From the NCBI GenBank assembly GCA_002205965.3, contig NADL03000044.1, positions 496,001 to 560,000 of the forward strand: a stretch of DNA of 64,000 nucleotides. Reading direction: 5' to 3'. The notes under the pieces are model-generated. The model was not told where the DNA came from, made no database searches, and saw only the letters and a program-made list of their open reading frames with translations. Position numbers and translations under genes: made by a program. Positions 37,801-51,500 of the stretch are shown one piece after another. The stretch is from Kappaphycus alvarezii. Its lineage: Eukaryota > Rhodophyta > Florideophyceae > Gigartinales > Solieriaceae. Within the stretch, counting starts at the first letter, position 1. The number at the start of each line of letters is the position of its first letter.

Positions 37801-39567
37801 ACACGGTAATTATTTAAAAGGCTTTGACTGAGAAACTATTTGGTCCACTACACTTGGTAAACATTCAGAGGGGACCATTCCTGAGTGTAAACAATTGTAA
37901 AGTTGTACGAGGGAAGGTACTACACTAAATGAAAGGTCAGAAAATGACGATGACGAAAGCTTTTCTGATTCCTGTCTCACGCGCGCCTGACAGGGTCAAC
38001 AGAAACACAGTCTTCCTAGTTTCAGATAGCTCAGCTCCGGCAGCACCAAATCAGATGCCCAATATCTCCTCAGAGCCCTCCAATGTCTTTGAACCGTCTC
38101 CGCTCTACATCAACGAGACCTTTTCATCTCACACTCCTGTCATGTCGAATATACTAACAAAAACAAGGCGTTGGTTGGCGGAAAGATACGCATTGTCTAC
38201 TAAATCTTCTTGTTCCGTAATTCCGCACTTCCTTACCACCATCGGGGCACGTTTTTATTCTTCCATGCTCGGAAAGTTGTCGTTGCCTTGCGCCGTGGCT
38301 TCCCGCTGTTCTCTGGACGGTGATGTTGCCCCGATTGCGCCCGGCGTCCCTCTGATGTTACCCCTCTCCTGGACCCTCTCGCCAAACTCACTCTGACCTA
38401 TAAGTATGACGATGGACAAACACTCATGCACAATTTACTCCGGGATGCCATCTACCGGTACTGCAGGGAATTGTGTATCTCCGCGCTCGTCAAAAACACT
38501 CTTCCCCTAATGATCCAAACTCCTCTCCATCTCTACGCATGGACCTGTACATTCTGGGTGCCTATGGGCTCGACTCTCGTGACATTGCCCTGAATGTCAC
38601 TGCAGCCCATCCCGACACCGTCAATTGCATCTCCTAAAGCGCATGTTCCGCCGGCACCGCTGCAAATCTTGCTGAGCAAGCGAAGTTCCGACGTTACGGT
38701 CCACACAGCAACGTTCACGAGATTTTTCTCCTCCCAGTAGGTGTTGATTCCTATGGAGCTTTAGGGAAAGGGGAACAAAATTTTTCGCCTTCTCGCTTCT
38801 TTCGCTTCAAGCCCACGGAATTCAGCACCCGATACGGAGCTTCAGGATATAGATATCCTCTTTTCGTTCTGCCGTCATGGGATGCAGGCCCTCCAGGTCA
38901 ACAGCCGCCGCGTGCCTGAGTAGTTATTATTGGTCTTCCTCCTAATCCTTGCTTAGGGACTTTCGTTTCCCATAAAAGATTTCCACACGCATTACGTGTA
39001 TATGTAATTATGAAAATATACTTGATTATTTCTCCTAGGTGAGCCAGGGAGAGTTCTGCCATACAAATATTTGGCAGGAGTCTTCTCCTGAAAGAGTACT
39101 TAAACCTTGGAATAGCTCTGGGAGTAAAATAAAAGAGGACAATAGTCATCCTCTTCGGTTCACACTGTGCAACAATTAGAATGTGAGAATGCTGTTTCCA
39201 GAGACCAGGGAGGCAAGTCTTCTTATTGGAGGCTCCGAGTAGGAGACGGGGGCAGGTGAGACTATCTCAAAAGGCTGGTGAAAGACCAGCCGTAAGAAAT
39301 GTCGCGTTGGGCGGAACTATCGCGGCATCTTGTCTTTGTAGGAGGAGATGTCACACCCTTCCAAAGATTTCAATACCTCGCACGGCGAAGTGTTAGACTA
39401 CGTCTGCCAGAACCGCGAATGCGTCGGAGTTCCACCCTCCAACGGTGAATATTGGCAGTGAGATCAGTCAAGACCTCGCTTGCGTGGTGGTAAACTCTTC
39501 AAACCTTCTGAACTTCAATGATCCCGAAGCGTTCAGAGATGTCAAGGGGTGGAAACATCGTGCCCGT

Positions 39568-39954
39568 TTATTTTGAGGGAGCAAGTGTATTCGCGAATTT
39601 ACAGTAGCGTCGAGGACGTCTGTCCCTCCGGTACTCCCTGTAGCCCAGATATCTGGCCTCCTGCGATGTTGGCCATCGAGACGGGGCTCCATGACAGTGG
39701 GAAAGGTTTGGGTGTTTTACTATTGGAAGATATATCCGATCTATCCCATGGTTTTCCATGACAGGGTGACGAGCGGTCTTTGCCAAGTCCGACCTGAGAA
39801 TTTCAACCTGGCGGAAGCTTGTCCCCTGCTGTCTCCAGGGGATGTTCGTTCTTGAACTGCGTCGTGAATTGCATCCGTCAGTTTCTTTCACAAGGGTGGG
39901 TTGCTGAAGCATAAGTCGCTGTAGGGAACTACTTTTGACTGCGGAATTGGTCAT
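39568..39954 (-). other. Recurrent minus-strand frame F (128 codons)
   Basis: Unit 6 copy with ATG at 39954; the same frame is intact in units 4 (25905..26291), 8 (52807..53193) and 9 (59422..59808). The product is basic and polar with an Arg-rich C-terminus (YLGYREYRRDRRPRRYC), and I do not recognise a family. A second minus frame (39468..39692, 74 codons) overlaps its end. In unit 1 a one-base loss near 5549 fuses the two into one 147-codon frame (5363..5806). The opposite strand is open over part of the same DNA (39549..39761). Coding is unproven. Confidence 0.25.
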
Positions 39955-40983
39955 GGGTGAATGGTGATTTGGCCTCCTCGTAGGTTGCCAAGTGGTTCAC
40001 TGCGGACGGCAGGCATCAGTCACACAGCTGGTCTGTTTGGAAGCTAGAAGCGGGGAAGGTGGCTGTGGAGATGATTTTGACAGAGGTAAGGCCGACCTAA
40101 ATTTTTGGTTTCATGTTCTCAATCGATTGGAACGGGAGTTTTAGCTTTCTGAAGACTGGAAAACTGCTGGGTTGTGTTTCGCTTATTTCATTCATCACTC
40201 GTGTCTAGATGTGTTTTTACATTTTTTCTACAGCATAACCTGCCAAATGGTTTGAATACAAGTTCAGAGGACACCATACGTTTGCATCGCTCGAGGAAAA
40301 CCGGCCCCATTAACCCCCAGTTTTCGAGCTGCATGGTCGGTGTTATTTGCTCTACACAACACCTAACTTAAAAACTCCCCTGGCCCTCAGCCATTTAAGC
40401 TTTCGCAGTATATAAACTTCGTACTTTACCAATTCATTTGCCCGAGTAATCTATCAGGCAGCTGATCGGTTGTTCCGCAATAGAAGACTGAAGAGAGGCC
40501 ACCCGGAAGGTTTGCTGGATTTGATGTAACGGCTATCAAATCCATAAGGTACTGTCTTTTCGATAAGCACAATTTAACTTGCTGTTTCTCTCTCAGGAGT
40601 TTATTTCTGGCTCACTCTCGAAATCCAATCTCTGATTGTTCTTCTTTTGCGATAGAGAAAATAAGGGATGTGTTTACCGCGAGTCTCCAGAGGGCTGAAA
40701 CCTAGGACAGCTTTAAAATGAAAACATGACGCCACCCGACAGTTACAGTTACGATGGCCGCGTGATTCTTGAGTTGGCCATTCAACTGAAAGACGCAGCT
40801 CGCTGTAGCCACGAAATATTTGAGCCAAAATAAATCCTTTACTTCTTCAACTATCCGTGTTACAAGTGAATCAATGGACATGTCTCGCTAATCATATGAT
40901 CACAGCAGTCAGCAAACTGCAGACAATTCAAAATTAAGAGACCCTCTCAATCTCTGGGAACGTGCTTATAGTGTAAGTTGTGA

Positions 40984-41688
40984 CTAATCCATCCAATACG
41001 ACTGGCCCTTCGTAATTAGATATGAGCGGTCCGATGGTACAGGTGGCAACGACCTCCTCGACGTCCACGCATCACTTCCGGACTCCGCAGCCATAGTACT
41101 GTTTTCCATCCCACCTGCGCGCCCTTGTGTAACGACGTACTCGATACGCCCTGCTTGAGCACCGAATTGAACCGCTTCTTGACGCCAAATGACCATAGAC
41201 AAATCGACAGTCAAGATGTTATCCTCACTAGCCTTACCTACCACCGCATCGACCTGGAACCGCTGCCCGGGCCATGATCCTGTATGGTCGTGATTTATTT
41301 CTACACGGCAATCCGGACTGTTAACTGACCTTGTCAAATCGTCCATATCTTCCTTTACTCTGCGGCGATAGTCAGATTCCGCGGAGTTCCGGCGCGGGCA
41401 ATACTTGATAAAGTTTGCGGTGAGCCCCATGTTCAGAATCCATAGATAAATAGCTTGACCTGGCAGACGGATAACCAAGCTATTATACGTAAAACAGGGG
41501 AAACCGAGAAAGAAACGTGGCGCGTTGCTCATTTTGATGTAGACGTTGAGGCCATACGGGGTATAATTTGGCCTGTAGGCCATGGCAGTGCAATCCATTC
41601 GTCTACTTGTCCAGAGTGAAGGTGGTGATGGCAGCATTGGTGATGGGGCCATTACGTTGAGACCGCCAGGAAAGTGTTGCAACGGCAT
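40984..41688 (-). CDS. Orphan frame A, unit 6 copy, 234 residues, with a silent variant
   Basis: Intact copy. On the minus strand the base change near 41158 turns the Ala codon GCG into GCT in the FGAQAG motif, so the protein is unchanged. Unit 9 carries the same change. Confidence 0.5.
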   Translation of the reverse strand: MPLQHFPGGLNVMAPSPMLPSPPSLWTSRRMDCTAMAYRPNYTPYGLNVYIKMSNAPRFFLGFPCFTYNSLVIRLPGQAIYLWILNMGLTANFIKYCPRRNSAESDYRRRVKEDMDDLTRSVNSPDCRVEINHDHTGSWPGQRFQVDAVVGKASEDNILTVDLSMVIWRQEAVQFGAQAGRIEYVVTQGRAGGMENSTMAAESGSDAWTSRRSLPPVPSDRSYLITKGQSYWMD

Positions 41689-42394
41689 GGTGACAAAGGT
41701 TGTAAATGAGATGGAGTTGACGTTTAAGGATCGTGGCTTCAGGTTCAAGAAGATGTTAGTAGGATAGCACTTTGTGGGTGATGACCAGGTTTGAGTAGAG
41801 TTCAGAGACCTTTAAAACTATAATTTCGACTGGAAGTTCTCGTGTAAAGGGGGAAAAGCTTGGGTTTTTTAATATTTGAAAGATGTGGGCGGCTATGCCC
41901 AAGTATATTCCGTAAAGTGAACAGCAGCGTTAAGAAATTTAAATCCGTGTCCCCTGGGAAATTTGTTTGGTGTACTGTATTCTTTTGCGAGAAGTAGAGG
42001 GAAATGCTGGGATTTTTGTTGTTTGGAAAGAACGGCGGTTTTTTGCTGTGTTGTTCACGTTCCGAAAATTAGTAAAGAGACTGGAAAATCCCATTGCATC
42101 GGCCGGAGCATTTTGTGGACGGTTACTTGCCTTTCGGCGGTATCTTGTTGAAGTACTCATGCAAGTGTTTCTGCGTCCCAATACAGCGAACTGCTTAGTT
42201 TTTTCTTGTTGGAAACGGCGGGTCGGGGTTTTAACCGATTTTTGATCTCCGTACAGAAGAAATGAAAGTAAAGAGTTTTCATCCTTTGTCGAGGGATTTT
42301 GCATGATTGAAATGGATACCATGAACCAGCTCCTGAATTTATGAAAGATTGAATTCCTTTAGAAGTATTTCCGAAATCTGCTTCGAAAAACTGT

Positions 42395-42425
42395 AAAGCA
42401 ATCACTTTTTCGGTCCTCGGCCATA
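42395..42425 (+). other. Deletion junction in unit 7 (same in units 8 and 9)
   Basis: Here AAAGCAATCACTTTTTCGG joins directly to TCCTCGGCCATATCTTCC. Long-type units have about 210 bp between two CTTTTTC copies at these points (35569 and 35779 in unit 6). Equivalent junctions are near 49029 and 55640. The removed segment contains further CTTTTTCGG-type copies, so recombination between short repeats is a simple explanation. Confidence 0.8.
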
Positions 42426-45400
42426 TCTTCCATGCATTAAATTAACGCAAAAAATTTCGTCCCCTTTTTCGGTCCACCAAACTACCTATTTCATTGAAAT
42501 CTTATCAAAGAAGACATCCGTTTATTTAATTAACAATAAATTATGTCACTGAATGGTAATTGACTGAGAATGGCACCATAATCTAATGCTCTTTTCCATC
42601 TCAAGATTCCAAATTTCAAGCGACTTATTTAGCGAAACCAAAAAAAGATTTTTCCTGTGAATTGGTTCCGACATCACGATTACTCATCTACAGTACAGTA
42701 GGTTCAAAACATATCTGTTTCACATCTAATTTGACTTTCAAAAAATTGGGACTCATCGGAAACACAGTTGACTCGTAGACCAAATCATTAACACTTGCGA
42801 TAACAATATGTAAGTGAAAAACCTGAGCGTAGTCCTGATACGCGGCAATACCAGGAAACTGTTGGTTGATCGCATTTCATTCGGCAGTTACTTTAGAAAT
42901 CCAGCAATATCTGGTCGCAGATTATTTCCGAGGCACCATGCAGTTTCATTGCATTGACAGGGGAGAAGAAATTAACCCTGGTAATCAGATCTACTATTTG
43001 ATAATTTATGGTAAGTTTTTTGTTACTCAACGGAAATAAACATGTGATAAACCAGACACTCTGCGCAAGATTTCTTGGCACAGTCCCCTCTCTTAATGAA
43101 TTTATTAGGAAAAATAACCATCAGTATTGCCATCAGAATGTAACAGTGGCCTCCGTAACACCGCTGTGAAATAGAGACTTGTTCGTTTTTGTTATTCCAA
43201 TTCTCTATTACACAGTGGTTTAACAGAGAAACCACATCGCCTTGGATGAGTTTAAAAGCTCAGAGTAGCTGGATAGCTGTTTAATTTTACTTCAATGTTT
43301 TTACTGGCGTGGTTTTATTTTCGTAGTTATTTTCTACATAGTACTATTTTATAATTAAATATCTACTTTCCAGTAACTACTACCGAGCTGAAACAAGCAT
43401 GAAAGTTCTAGAGTACAGCCACAGTACTGTCAGTGAAAAGGGGAGCTCATCTGTAGTCTTATGGGATTCCAGGGACACTCCACTGACCCTTTGCTTTCAA
43501 TTTTCTGAAACCCACTGCCATCGTCTCCACTACTCCTTTAACATCGCACTGGATACCTCCCTCTCTGTTTCATTATAATTATCGCTTTTGCCGCCCCCGC
43601 TGTTGTTTCGCTTTCATCTTGCTCTACCTCCAGGTTTTGTACACGTGCATTTTTTTTGTCATGTTACTAATTGGAGATCTTGTTACTTGGGAACGTGACG
43701 GTGCAGCAAAGTTTGTTTTTTCTAGGTCATTCTTTACAAGTAGCGTGCAGGCCTCAAGAAGCTGCGTGATCTTGTGCAGAATAATTAGACTGCACAGTTT
43801 GGCTTAACTATGTAGCCTCAGTAAAGCCTTGCTCTGAACAAGTCCCCATTTCAGGGTCCAATGTCAGTATTCCTCTACAATACTATTGCACTTATTGGCT
43901 GTTAGCAAGGTGCATCGACTGGGTCACAAATTCAGGTAACGCTTTAAAGGGTCGCTTGGACTGAACTTGAACTAAGGGGCAAGTGCTCAGAACAGGTACT
44001 ACTTGGCTGTTGGCTTGGAGTTCAGAAAAGTTTTAATTAGTATTCCCCGTATAAGCGAGTCGGAAAAACTGGCGCGGTTCTGTGAAGATCTCAAGCCATA
44101 CAATCTGCTGGTGATCCAAAAAGAGAATCTATCCAAGCCCGAGGCTACTACTACTGTCGGTCTCAACTTTGATGGAGCATTTTACGGATTTGAATTCTTC
44201 ACTGCTAGAGGTTCATTTTTGAACAATCGAAATGGCTCAGGCCCTATAGCAATGGAGATAAGTAACCCCAATCGTAGTCCCAATTTTAGCGCGTCAGAGA
44301 GACTTGATGGAGATCCGATGCTTGACGTGTCTTAAAGTGGGATGTAGACTTTGGAAGCACAAAAATGTAAACGGTAATAAAGGTAACAGGGTTGATAGCT
44401 GCATAATGGCGAACAACACACAGGCAGGACACGGTAATTATTTAAAAGGCTTTGACTGAGAAAACTATTTGGTCCACTACACTTGGTAAACATTCAGAGG
44501 GGACCATTCCTGAGTGTAAACAATTGTAAAGTTGTACGAGGGAAGGTACTACACTAAATGAAAGGTCAGAAAATGACGATGACGAAAGCTTTTCTGATTC
44601 CTGTCTCACGCGCGCCTGACAGGGTCAACAGAAACACAGTCTTCCTAGTTTCAGATAGCTCAGCTCCGGCAGCACCAAATCAGATGCCCAATATCTTCCT
44701 CAGAGCCCTCCAATGTCTTTGAACCGTCTCCGCTCTACATCAACGAGACCTTTTCATCTCACACTCCTGTCATGTCGAATATACTAACAAAAACAAGGCG
44801 TTGGTTGGCGGAAAGATACGCATTGTCTACTAAATCTTCTTGTTCCGTAATTCCGCACTTCCTTACCACCATCGGGGCACGTTTTTATTCTTCCATGCTC
44901 GGAAAGTTGTCGTTGCCTTGCGCCGTGGCTTCCCGCTGTTCTCTGGACGGTGATGTTGCCCGATTGCGCCCGGCGTCCCTCTGATGTTACCCCTCTCCTG
45001 GACCCTCTCGCCAAACTCACTCTGACCTATAAGTATGACGATGGACAAACACTCATGCACAATTTACTCCGGGATGCCATCTACCGGTACTGCAGGGAAT
45101 TGTGTATCTCCGCGCTCGTCAAAAACACTCTTCCCCTAATGATCCAAACTCCTCTCCATCTCTACGCATGGACCTGTACATTCTGGGTGCCTATGGGCTC
45201 GACTCTCGTGACATTGCCCTGAATGTCACTGCAGCCCATCCCGACACCGTCAATTGCATCTCCTAAAGCGCATGTTCCGCCGGCACCGCTGCAAATCTTG
45301 CTGAGCAAGCGAAGTTCCGACGTTACGGTCCACACAGCAACGTTCACGAGATTTTTCTCCTCCCAGTAGGTGTTGATTCCTATGGAGCTTTAGGGAAAGG

Positions 45401-47610
45401 GGAACAAAATTTTTCGCCTTCTCGCTTCTTTCGCTTCAAGCCCACGGAATTCAGCACCCGATACGGAGCTTCAGGATATAGATATCCTCTTTTCGTTCTG
45501 CCGTCATGGGATGCAGGCCCTCCAGGTCAACAGCCGCCGCGTGCCTGAGTAGTTATTATTGGTCTTCCTCCTAATCCTTGCTTAGGGACTTTCGTTTCCC
45601 ATAAAAGATTTCCACACGCATTACGTGTATATGTAATTATGAAAATATACTTGATTATTTCTCCTAGGTGAGCCAGGGAGAGTTCTGCCATACAAATATT
45701 TGGCAGGAGTCTTCTCCTGAAAGAGTACTTAAACCTTGGAATAGCTCTGGGAGTAAAATAAAAGAGGACAATAGTCATCCTCTTCGGTTCACACTGTGCA
45801 ACAATTAGAATGTGAGAATGCTGTTTCCAGAGACCAGGGAGGCAAGTCTTCTTATTGGAGGCTCCGAGTAGGAGACGGGGGCAGGTGAGACTATCTCAAA
45901 AGGCTGGTGAAAGACCAGCCGTAAGAAATGTCGCGTTGGGCGGAACTATCGCGGCATCTTGTCTTTGTAGGAGGAGATGTCACACCCTTCCAAAGATTTC
46001 AATACCTCGCACGGCGAAGTGTTAGACTACGTCTGCCAGAACCGCGAATGCGTCGGAGTTCCACCCTCCAACGGTGAATATTGGCAGTGAGATCAGTCAA
46101 GACCTCGCTTGCGTGGTGGTAAACTCTTCAAACCTTCTGAACTTCAATGATCCCGAAGCGTTCAGAGATGTCAAGGGGTGGAAACATCGTGCCGTTTATT
46201 TTGAGGGAGCAAGTGTATTCGCGAATTTACAGTAGCGTCGAGGACGTCTGTCCTCCGGTACTCCCTGTAGCCCAGATATCTGGCCTCCTGCGATGTTGGC
46301 CATCGAGACGGGGCTCCATGACAGTGGGAAAGGTTTGGGTGTTTTACTATTGGAAGATATATCCGATCTATCCCATGGTTTTCCATGACAGGGTGACGAG
46401 CGGTCTTTGCCAAGTCCGACCTGAGAATTTCAACCTGGCGGAAGCTTGTCCCCTGCTGTCTCCAGGGGATGTTCGTTCTTGAACTGCGTCGTGAATTGCA
46501 TCCGTCAGTTTCTTTCACAAGGGTGGGTTGCTGAAGCATAAGTCGCTGTAGGGAACTACTTTTGACTGCGGAATTGGTCATGGGTGAATGGTGATTTGGC
46601 CTCCTCGTAGGTTGCCAAGTGGTTCACTGCGGACGGCAGGCATCAGTCACACAGCTGGTCTGTTTGGAAGCTAGAAGCGGGGAAGGTGGCTGTGGAGATG
46701 ATTTTGACAGAGGTAAGGCCGACCTAAATTTTTGGTTTCATGTTCTCAATCGATTGGAACGGGAGTTTTAGCTTTCTGAAGACTGGAAAACTGCTGGGTT
46801 GTGTTTCGCTTATTTCATTCATCACTCGTGTCTAGATGTGTTTTTACATTTTTTCTACAGCATAACCTGCCAAATGGTTTGAATACAAGTTCAGAGGACA
46901 CCATACGTTTGCATCGCTCGAGGAAAACCGGCCCCATTAACCCCCAGTTTTCGAGCTGCATGGTCGGTGTTATTTGCTCTACACAACACCTAACTTAAAA
47001 ACTCCCCTGGCCCTCAGCCATTTAAGCTTTCGCAGTATATAAACTTCGTACTTTACCAATTCATTTGCCCGAGTAATCTATCAGGCAGCTGATCGGTTGT
47101 TCCGCAATAGAAGACTGAAGAGAGGCCACCCGGAAGGTTTGCTGGATTTGATGTAACGGCTATCAAATCCATAAGGTACTGTCTTTTCGATAAGCACAAT
47201 TTAACTTGCTGTTTCTCTCTCAGGAGTTTATTTCTGGCTCACTCTCGAAATCCAATCTCTGATTGTTCTTCTTTTGCGATAGAGAAAATAAGGGATGTGT
47301 TTACCGCGAGTCTCCAGAGGGCTGAAACCTAGGACAGCTTTAAAATGAAAACATGACGCCACCCGACAGTTACAGTTACGATGGCCGCGTGATTCTTGAG
47401 TTGGCCATTCAACTGAAAGACGCAGCTCGCTGTAGCCACGAAATATTTGAGCCAAAATAAATCCTTTACTTCTTCAACTATCCGTGTTACAAGTGAATCA
47501 ATGGACATGTCTCGCTAATCATATGATCACAGCAGTCAGCAAACTGCAGACAATTCAAAATTAAGAGACCCTCTCAATCTCTGGGAACGTGCTTATAGTG
47601 TAAGTTGTGA

Positions 47611-48314
47611 CTAATCCATCCAATACGACTGGCCCTTCGTAATTAGATATGAGCGGTCCGATGGTACAGGTGGCAACGACCTCCTCGACGTCCACGCATC
47701 ACTTCCGGACTCCGCAGCCATAGTACTGTTTTCCATCCCACCTGCGCGCCCTTGTGTAACGACGTACTCGATACGCCCTGCTTGCGCACCGAATTGAACC
47801 GCTTCTTGACGCCAAATGACCATAGACAAATCGACAGTCAAGATGTTATCCTCACTAGCCTTACCTACCACCGCATCGACCTGGAACCGCTGCCCGGGCC
47901 ATGATCCTGTATGGTCGTGATTTATTTCTACACGGCAATCCGGACTGTTAACTGACCTTGTCAAATCGTCCATATCTTCCTTTACTCTGCGGCGATAGTC
48001 AGATTCCGCGGAGTTCCGGCGCGGGCAATACTTGATAAAGTTTGCGGTGAGCCCCATGTTCAGAATCCATAGATAAATAGCTTGACCTGGCAGACGGATA
48101 ACCAAGCTATTATACGTAAAACAGGGGAAACCGAGAAAGAAACGTGGCGCGTTGCTCATTTTGATGTAGACGTTGAGGCCATACGGGTATAATTTGGCCT
48201 GTAGGCCATGGCAGTGCAATCCATTCGTCTACTTGTCCAGAGTGAAGGTGGTGATGGCAGCATTGGTGATGGGGCCATTACGTTGAGACCGCCAGGAAAG
48301 TGTTGCAACGGCAT
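47611..48314 (-). pseudogene. Orphan frame A, unit 7 copy, one-base deletion
   Basis: One G is missing in the ATACGGGGTATAA context near 48185. The N-terminal third (to about 48156) and the C-terminal two thirds (from 47611) are therefore in different frames. Both parts otherwise match the intact copies. The loss is in a four-G run and may be a consensus error. Confidence 0.45.
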
Positions 48315-48547
48315 GGTGACAAAGGTTGTAAATGAGATGGAGTTGACGTTTAAGGATCGTGGCTTCAGGTTCAAGAAGATGTTAGTAGGATAGCACTTTG
48401 TGGGTGATGACCAGGTTTGAGTAGAGTTCAGAGACCTTTAAAACTATAATTTCGACTGGAAGTTCTCGTGTAAAGGGGGAAAAGCTTGGGTTTTTTTAAT
48501 ATTTGAAAGATGTGGGCGGCTATGCCAAGTATATTCCGTAAAGTGAA

Positions 48548-51500
48548 CAGCAGCGTTAAGAAATTTAAATCCGTGTCCCCTGGGAAATTTGTTTGGTGTA
48601 CTGTATTCTTTTGCGAGAAGTAGAGGGAAATGCTGGGATTTTTTGTTGTTTGGAAAGAACGGCGGTTTTTTGCTGTGTTGTTCACGTTCCGAAAATTAGT
48701 AAAGAGACTGGAAAATCCCATTGCATCGGCCGGAGCATTTTGTGGACGGTTACTTGCCTTTCGGCGGTATCTTGTTGAAGTACTCATGCAAGTGTTTCTG
48801 CGTCCCAATACAGCGAACTGCTTAGTTTTTTTTGTTGGAAACGGCGGGTCGGGGTTTTAACCGATTTTTGATCTCCGTACAGAAGAAATGAAAGTAAAGA
48901 GTTTTCATCCTTTGTCGAGGGATTTTGCATGATTGAAATGGATACCATGAACCAGCTCCTGAATTTATGAAAGATTGAATTCCTTTAGAAGTATTTCCGG
49001 AAATCTGCTTCGAAAACTGTAAAGCAATCACTTTTTCGGTCCTCGGCCATATCTTCCATGCATTAAATTAACGCAAAAAATTTCGTCCCCTTTTTCGGTC
49101 CACCAAACTACCTATTTCATTGAAATCTTATCAAAGAAGACATCCGTTTATTTAATTAACAATAAATTATGTCACTGAATGGTAATTGACTGAGAATGGC
49201 ACCATAATCTAATGCTCTTTCCATCTCAAGATTCCAAATTTCAAGCGACTTATTTAGCGAAACCAAAAAAGATTTTTCCTGTGAATTGGTTCCGACATCA
49301 CGATTACTCATCTACAGTACAGTAGGTTCAAAACATATCTGTTTCACATCTAATTTGACTTTCAAAAAATTGGGACTCATCGGAAACACAGTTGACTCGT
49401 AGACCAAATCATTAACACTTGCGATAACAATATGTAAGTGAAAAACCTGAGCGTAGTCCTGATACGCGGCAATACCAGGAAACTGTTGGTTGATCGCATT
49501 TCATTCGGCAGTTACTTTAGAAATCCAGCAATATCTGGTCGCAGATTATTTCCGAGGCACCATGCAGTTTCATTGCATTGACAGGGGAGAAGAAATTAAC
49601 CCTGGTAATCAGATCTACTATTTGATAATTTATGGTAAGTTTTTTTGTTACTCAACGGAAATAAACATGTGATAAACCAGACACTCTGCGCAAGATTTCT
49701 TGGCACAGTCCCCTCTCTTAATGAATTTATTAGGAAAAATAACCATCAGTATTGCCATCAGAATATAACAGTGGCCTCCGTAACACCGCTGTGAAATAGA
49801 GACTTGTTCGTTTTGTTATTCCAATTCTCTATTACACAGTGGTTTAACAGAGAAACCACATCGCCTTGGATGAGTTTAAAAGCTCAGAGTAGCTGGATAG
49901 CTGTTTAATTTTACTTCAATGTTTTTACTGGCGTGGTTTTATTTTCGTAGTTATTTTCTACATAGTACTATTTTATAATTAAATATCTACTTTCCAGTAA
50001 CTACTACCGAGCTGAAACAAGCATGAAAGTTCTAGAGTACAGCCACAGTACTGTCAGTGAAAAGGGGAGCTCATCTGTAGTCTTATGGGATTCCAGGGAC
50101 ACTCCACTGACCCTTTGCTTTCAATTTTCTGAAACCCACTGCCATCGTCTCCACTACTCCTTTAACATCGCACTGGATACCTCCCTCTCTGTTTCATTAT
50201 AATTATCGCTTTTGCCGCCCCCGCTGTTGTTTCGCTTTCATCTTTCTACCTCCAGGTTTTGTACACGTGCATTTTTTTTGTCATGTTACTAATTGGAGAT
50301 CTTGTTACTTGGGAACGTGACGGTGCAGCAAAGTTTGTTTTTTCTAGGTCATTCTTTACAAGTAGCGTGCAGGCCTCAAGAAGCTGCGTGATCTTGTGCA
50401 GAATAATTAGACTGCACAGTTTGGCTTAACTATGTAGCCTCAGTAAAGCCTTGCTCTGAACAAGTCCCCATTTCAGGGTCCAATGTCAGTATTCCTCTAC
50501 AATACTATTGCACTTATTGGCTGTTAGCAAGGTGCATCGACTGGGTCACAAATTCAGGTAACGCTTTAAAGGGTCGCTTGGACTGAACTTGAACTAAGGG
50601 GCAAGTGCTCAGAACAGGTACTACTTGGCTGTTGGCTTGGAGTTCAGAAAAGTTTTAATTAGTATTCCCCGTATAAGCGAGTCGGAAAAACTGGCGCGGT
50701 TCTGTGAAGATCTCAAGCCATACAATCTGCTGGTGATCCAAAAAGAGAATCTATCCAAGCCCGAGGCTACTACTACTGTCGGTCTCAACTTTGATGGAGC
50801 ATTTTACGGATTTGAATTCTTCACTGCTAGAGGTTCATTTTTGAACAATCGAAATGGCTCAGGCCCTATAGCAATGGAGATAAGTAACCCCAATCGTAGT
50901 CCAATTTTAGCGCGTCAGAGAGACTTGATGGAGATCCGATGCTTGACGTGTCTTAAAGTGGGATGTAGACTTTGGAAGCACAAAATGTAAACGGTAATAA
51001 AGGTAACAGGGTTGATAGCTGCATAATGGCGAACAACACACAGGCAGGACACGGTAATTATTTAAAAGGCTTTGACTGAGAAAACTATTTGGTCCACTAC
51101 ACTTGGTAAACATTCAGAGGGGACCATTCCTGAGTGTAAACAATTGTAAAGTTGTACGAGGGAAGGTACTACACTAAATGAAAGGTCAGAAAATGACGAT
51201 GACGAAAGCTTTTCTGATTCCTGTCTCACGCGCGCCTGACAGGGTCAACAGAAACACAGTCTTCCTAGTTTCAGATAGCTCAGCTCCGGCAGCACCAAAT
51301 CAGATGCCCAATATCTCCTCAGAGCCCTCCAATGTCTTTGAACCGTCTCCCTCTACATCAACGAGACCTTTTCATCTCACACTCCTGTCATGTCGAATAT
51401 ACTAACAAAACAAGGCGTTGGTTGGCGGAAAGATACGCATTGTCTACTAAATCTTTCTTGTTCCGTAATCCGCACTTCCTTACCACCATCGGGCACGTTT

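Larger units (their letters stand above)
35087..41921 (+). repeat. Array unit 6
   Basis: Last copy of the long type. It carries a base change near 41158 (GCGCACC to GAGCACC) that is also found in unit 9 but not in units 7 and 8. The 234-codon frame is intact and that change is silent in it. Confidence 0.95.
41922..48547 (+). repeat. Array unit 7 (short type)
   Basis: First of three short copies. A segment of about 210 bp is missing at about 42403, joining CTTTTTCGG to TCCTCGGCCATATCTTCC. Variant bases follow downstream of the deletion. Confidence 0.95.
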
